Below, piece after piece: positions 62,401 to 64,000 of a stretch of DNA of 64,000 nt. Source of the DNA: Chrysomallon squamiferum. Its lineage: Eukaryota; Mollusca; Gastropoda; Neomphalida; Peltospiridae. The stretch covers positions 7,034,661-7,098,660 of the forward strand of contig CM022670.1 in assembly GCA_012295275.1 (NCBI GenBank), written 5' to 3'. The notes under the pieces are model-generated. The model was not told the DNA's origin and ran no database searches. It was given only the letters and a program-made list of their open reading frames with translations. The position numbers were made by a program, and so were the translations under genes. The number at the start of each line of letters is the position of its first letter. Within the stretch, counting starts at the first letter, position 1.

Positions 62401-63997
62401 GTTTCATCAATAGAATAGTGAAGTAATAGTAAAGTTTCATATATAATTTCATTTGTCCACTTCAGGTAACTGAACAGTCAGAAAGTGTCTTATATCTGTA
62501 ATAATGTCAAATGTTTTTATGTTTGGTAGAATTTATCTGTACTCTATGTGATATGTTTTGTCTGTATACTGTAATCTGTTACATATTTAATATCACAGTC
62601 ACCTGACAACAGATATACAGTGTGTGTTTTTAATTACCTTCATTTCCTTTAGAGATCTCCTCAGGCAGGTCAAGTTCATAAAGGTCGCATCCAGTTGTAT
62701 CAATGAGAAGAAGAGGACAGCTGGTTTCTTCACTCTCTTCTATGCCTGGAAGATCTCTGAAAGAAACAGTGAATGAATATATTTTACTTTATTTTAATGA
62801 TTGCTACATGTCAAATGATTAATAATGATATTATGAGAAAGGAAACATTTCATCACTTTACTAGGGGTTGCTCCTACCAAACAGAACTGTGGTAAAAAAA
62901 AAAAAAAAAAAAAATAAATACACATTAGGAATTGATTGTAATATCTAACAACTTCAAGATCAAATATCAGTATTATGTTTGTGTACTGTAGCTGGGTTTT
63001 TTAAAGAGGTGAATTATGTGAAGATATGACTTTTGTGTATTTATCTTCAAGATGTTTTGCAATAACAAAGGTGGTCTTGATGAGCATGTTATGTGAGTGT
63101 ATAAAAAGATGGTTCATATAATAAAGTAATTGTGTATTACACAGCAGGCTTATTTAAGAGGGTGAATAATAGTGATAACAAAAGCGGTCTTGATGATTAG
63201 ACGATTTCAGGGTCTAAGAAAGAAAGTTTACTTGACAAGGAGACTCTATATTATACAGCAGATTTACTTAACAAGATAAATAAAGGCTGTAACAAAATTT
63301 ATATGGTTTCTGGGTATAAGAAAGAAGGATTACATGATAAGATGAATGTAATTTATACAGACCCAACAACAAAAAAGTATTTATTTACTTAAGAAGGTGA
63401 TCCCTCACAGATTTGTGTGCTACAAGTTTTCCTTCATACAACTGGTCTGACGACCACTGCATGATGGCAGCATTCATCCTGTACTGGGTCGTCAACATCC
63501 TGACAACATCACTGCTGCTGTTCTTGAGAATTCTCTCCATCAGCGTCACTTCCAGTCCATTCTTAGCAGCTCTGATTAGAAAACAAGAAGAAACTCAACA
63601 TAATTTATCATTAATAATTATTTACATCAGGGGATACAGAAACAACCAGGAAGTGAAGAGTATAACCTTCATAAGCTAGTTTAAAGAATAAGAATGCTCA
63701 CGAGTAAGACAGTAAAATGGTTTAACTGAAGTTTTTAACTGAGAGATTTTGTTGTTGACTTCAACTTACTCATGTGAGAGAATTGTTGGAGGGAGTTGAT
63801 GATGATCTCCAGCTAGAACACATCGCGGAACTCTGGATAAACCAATCCAACAAGCTGCTTCCAAAGCCTACAAATACAAAAACCTTTCACTAATTATCTG
63901 ACATCAGACATCACACACACATACACACATACCCACATGTACTGCAATAAATTAATTGTATCTCACATCATGTACAACAAATTTTTTTCCTCTCACC
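58588..63997 (-). CDS. IGHMBP2: IGHMBP2/SMUBP-2 type DNA/RNA helicase, 3' part (frame break before AN1)
   Basis: IGHMBP2 is an SF1B (UPF1-like) 5'-3' ATP-dependent helicase linked to ribosomes and tRNA. Visible exons, in transcript order: 63770-63867, 63389-63571, 62638-62756, 62071-62165, 61696-61819, 61053-61229, 60491-60647, 59752-59884, 58588-59449. Phases agree across every junction. Motifs in order: [10 protein letters not shown] (motif III), TTQYRMN (IV), [26 protein letters not shown] (V), [12 protein letters not shown] (VI), a Lys-rich linker, an R3H domain (NSHDRLLIH), a C2HC-like finger and an AN1 zinc finger (C-x4-C ... HGCG). The Walker A and B motifs and the 5' exons lie outside the window; a donor TAAG|GTGAGA at the right edge ends the next exon at 63997. 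About 680 residues are encoded here. A surplus G at 59373/59374 puts the R3H end and the AN1 part in different frames. Confidence 0.93.
59752..59884 (-). CDS. IGHMBP2: IGHMBP2 exon, R3H domain first part
   Basis: Encodes [20 protein letters not shown] and [14 protein letters not shown], with the R-x3-H signature of R3H nucleic-acid-binding domains. Acceptor TTACAG, donor CAG|GTAAAT. Confidence 0.92.
60491..60647 (-). CDS. IGHMBP2: IGHMBP2 exon, Lys-rich linker
   Basis: Encodes a low-conservation basic linker ([16 protein letters not shown]) between the helicase core and R3H. Called from flanking phase and good splice sites (TTCTCAG, AG|GTATTT). Confidence 0.8.
61053..61229 (-). CDS. IGHMBP2: IGHMBP2 exon with motif VI
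   Basis: Encodes [20 protein letters not shown] (arginine finger region) and [17 protein letters not shown]. Acceptor TTCTGTAG, donor T|GTAAGA; this donor gives the phase needed by the next exon. Confidence 0.92.
61696..61819 (-). CDS. IGHMBP2: IGHMBP2 exon with motif V
   Basis: Encodes [19 protein letters not shown] then [20 protein letters not shown]. Acceptor GTTACAG, donor G|GTAACA. Confidence 0.93.
62071..62165 (-). CDS. IGHMBP2: IGHMBP2 exon, PYNLQ segment
   Basis: Encodes [20 protein letters not shown] and [11 protein letters not shown]. Acceptor TTGACAG, donor CAG|GTAAAA. Confidence 0.92.
62638..62756 (-). CDS. IGHMBP2: IGHMBP2 exon, RecA2 middle
   Basis: Encodes [20 protein letters not shown] and [19 protein letters not shown]; matches the family segment between motifs IV and V. 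Acceptor CTTTCAG, donor G|GTAATT. Confidence 0.9.
63389..63571 (-). CDS. IGHMBP2: IGHMBP2 exon with motif IV
   Basis: Encodes [14 protein letters not shown] through [15 protein letters not shown] to DHLLK, matching the start of RecA-like domain 2. Acceptor AATCAG, donor AA|GTAAAT. Confidence 0.92.
63770..63867 (-). CDS. IGHMBP2: IGHMBP2 exon with motif III
   Basis: Acceptor TTTGTAG, donor GA|GTAAGT. Encodes [10 protein letters not shown] followed by [14 protein letters not shown], the Q-binding/motif III segment of UPF1-like helicases. Confidence 0.92.
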
Positions 63998-64000
63998 TTA

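Overview
This is eukaryotic, AT-rich, gene-poor DNA, very probably from an animal and most likely a lophotrochozoan such as a mollusc. Three genes are visible in 64 kb. All have spliced exons with GT-AG borders whose phases fit together. Everything else is microsatellite, homopolymer, AT-rich spacer and islands of more complex, CpG-containing sequence. The mollusc guess rests on an intact Gsx-Cdx linkage and on a degenerate tRNA-derived SINE at about 33.9-34.1 kb that resembles, from memory, a SINE widespread in molluscs. It is an inference.

Layout: 1-26 kb is non-coding, with long (CT/GA)n, (ATT)n, (AGT)n and (GATA/GACA)n tracts between GC-richer islands that carry E-boxes (CACGTG), CRE palindromes (TGACGTCA), homeodomain-type sites and one G-quadruplex motif. 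At 26.4-28.8 kb (+) lies the ParaHox gene Gsx in two exons. Its homeobox carries an extra G that breaks the frame. At 28.8-38.5 kb is a 9.6 kb gene-free interval with SINE remnants and microsatellites. At 38.5-46.8 kb (-) lies the ParaHox gene Cdx/caudal in three intact exons, with a 7.0 kb first intron. At 47-58.5 kb is non-coding sequence that includes the probable Cdx promoter. At 58.6 kb to the right edge (-) are the last nine visible coding exons of an IGHMBP2/SMUBP-2 type helicase (helicase core C-terminal part, R3H, AN1 zinc finger). Its 5' part lies beyond the window, and it also shows a one-base frame break, between R3H and AN1.

The main biological point is that Gsx and Cdx face each other tail to tail, as in the ancestral ParaHox cluster, but no Xlox/Pdx homeobox is seen between them or elsewhere in the window. 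In bilaterians these genes act in anterior neural (Gsx) and posterior/hindgut (Cdx) patterning, and the islands around them are candidate cis-regulatory modules. IGHMBP2 is an unrelated housekeeping neighbour. All calls come from reading the sequence; no database search was run.
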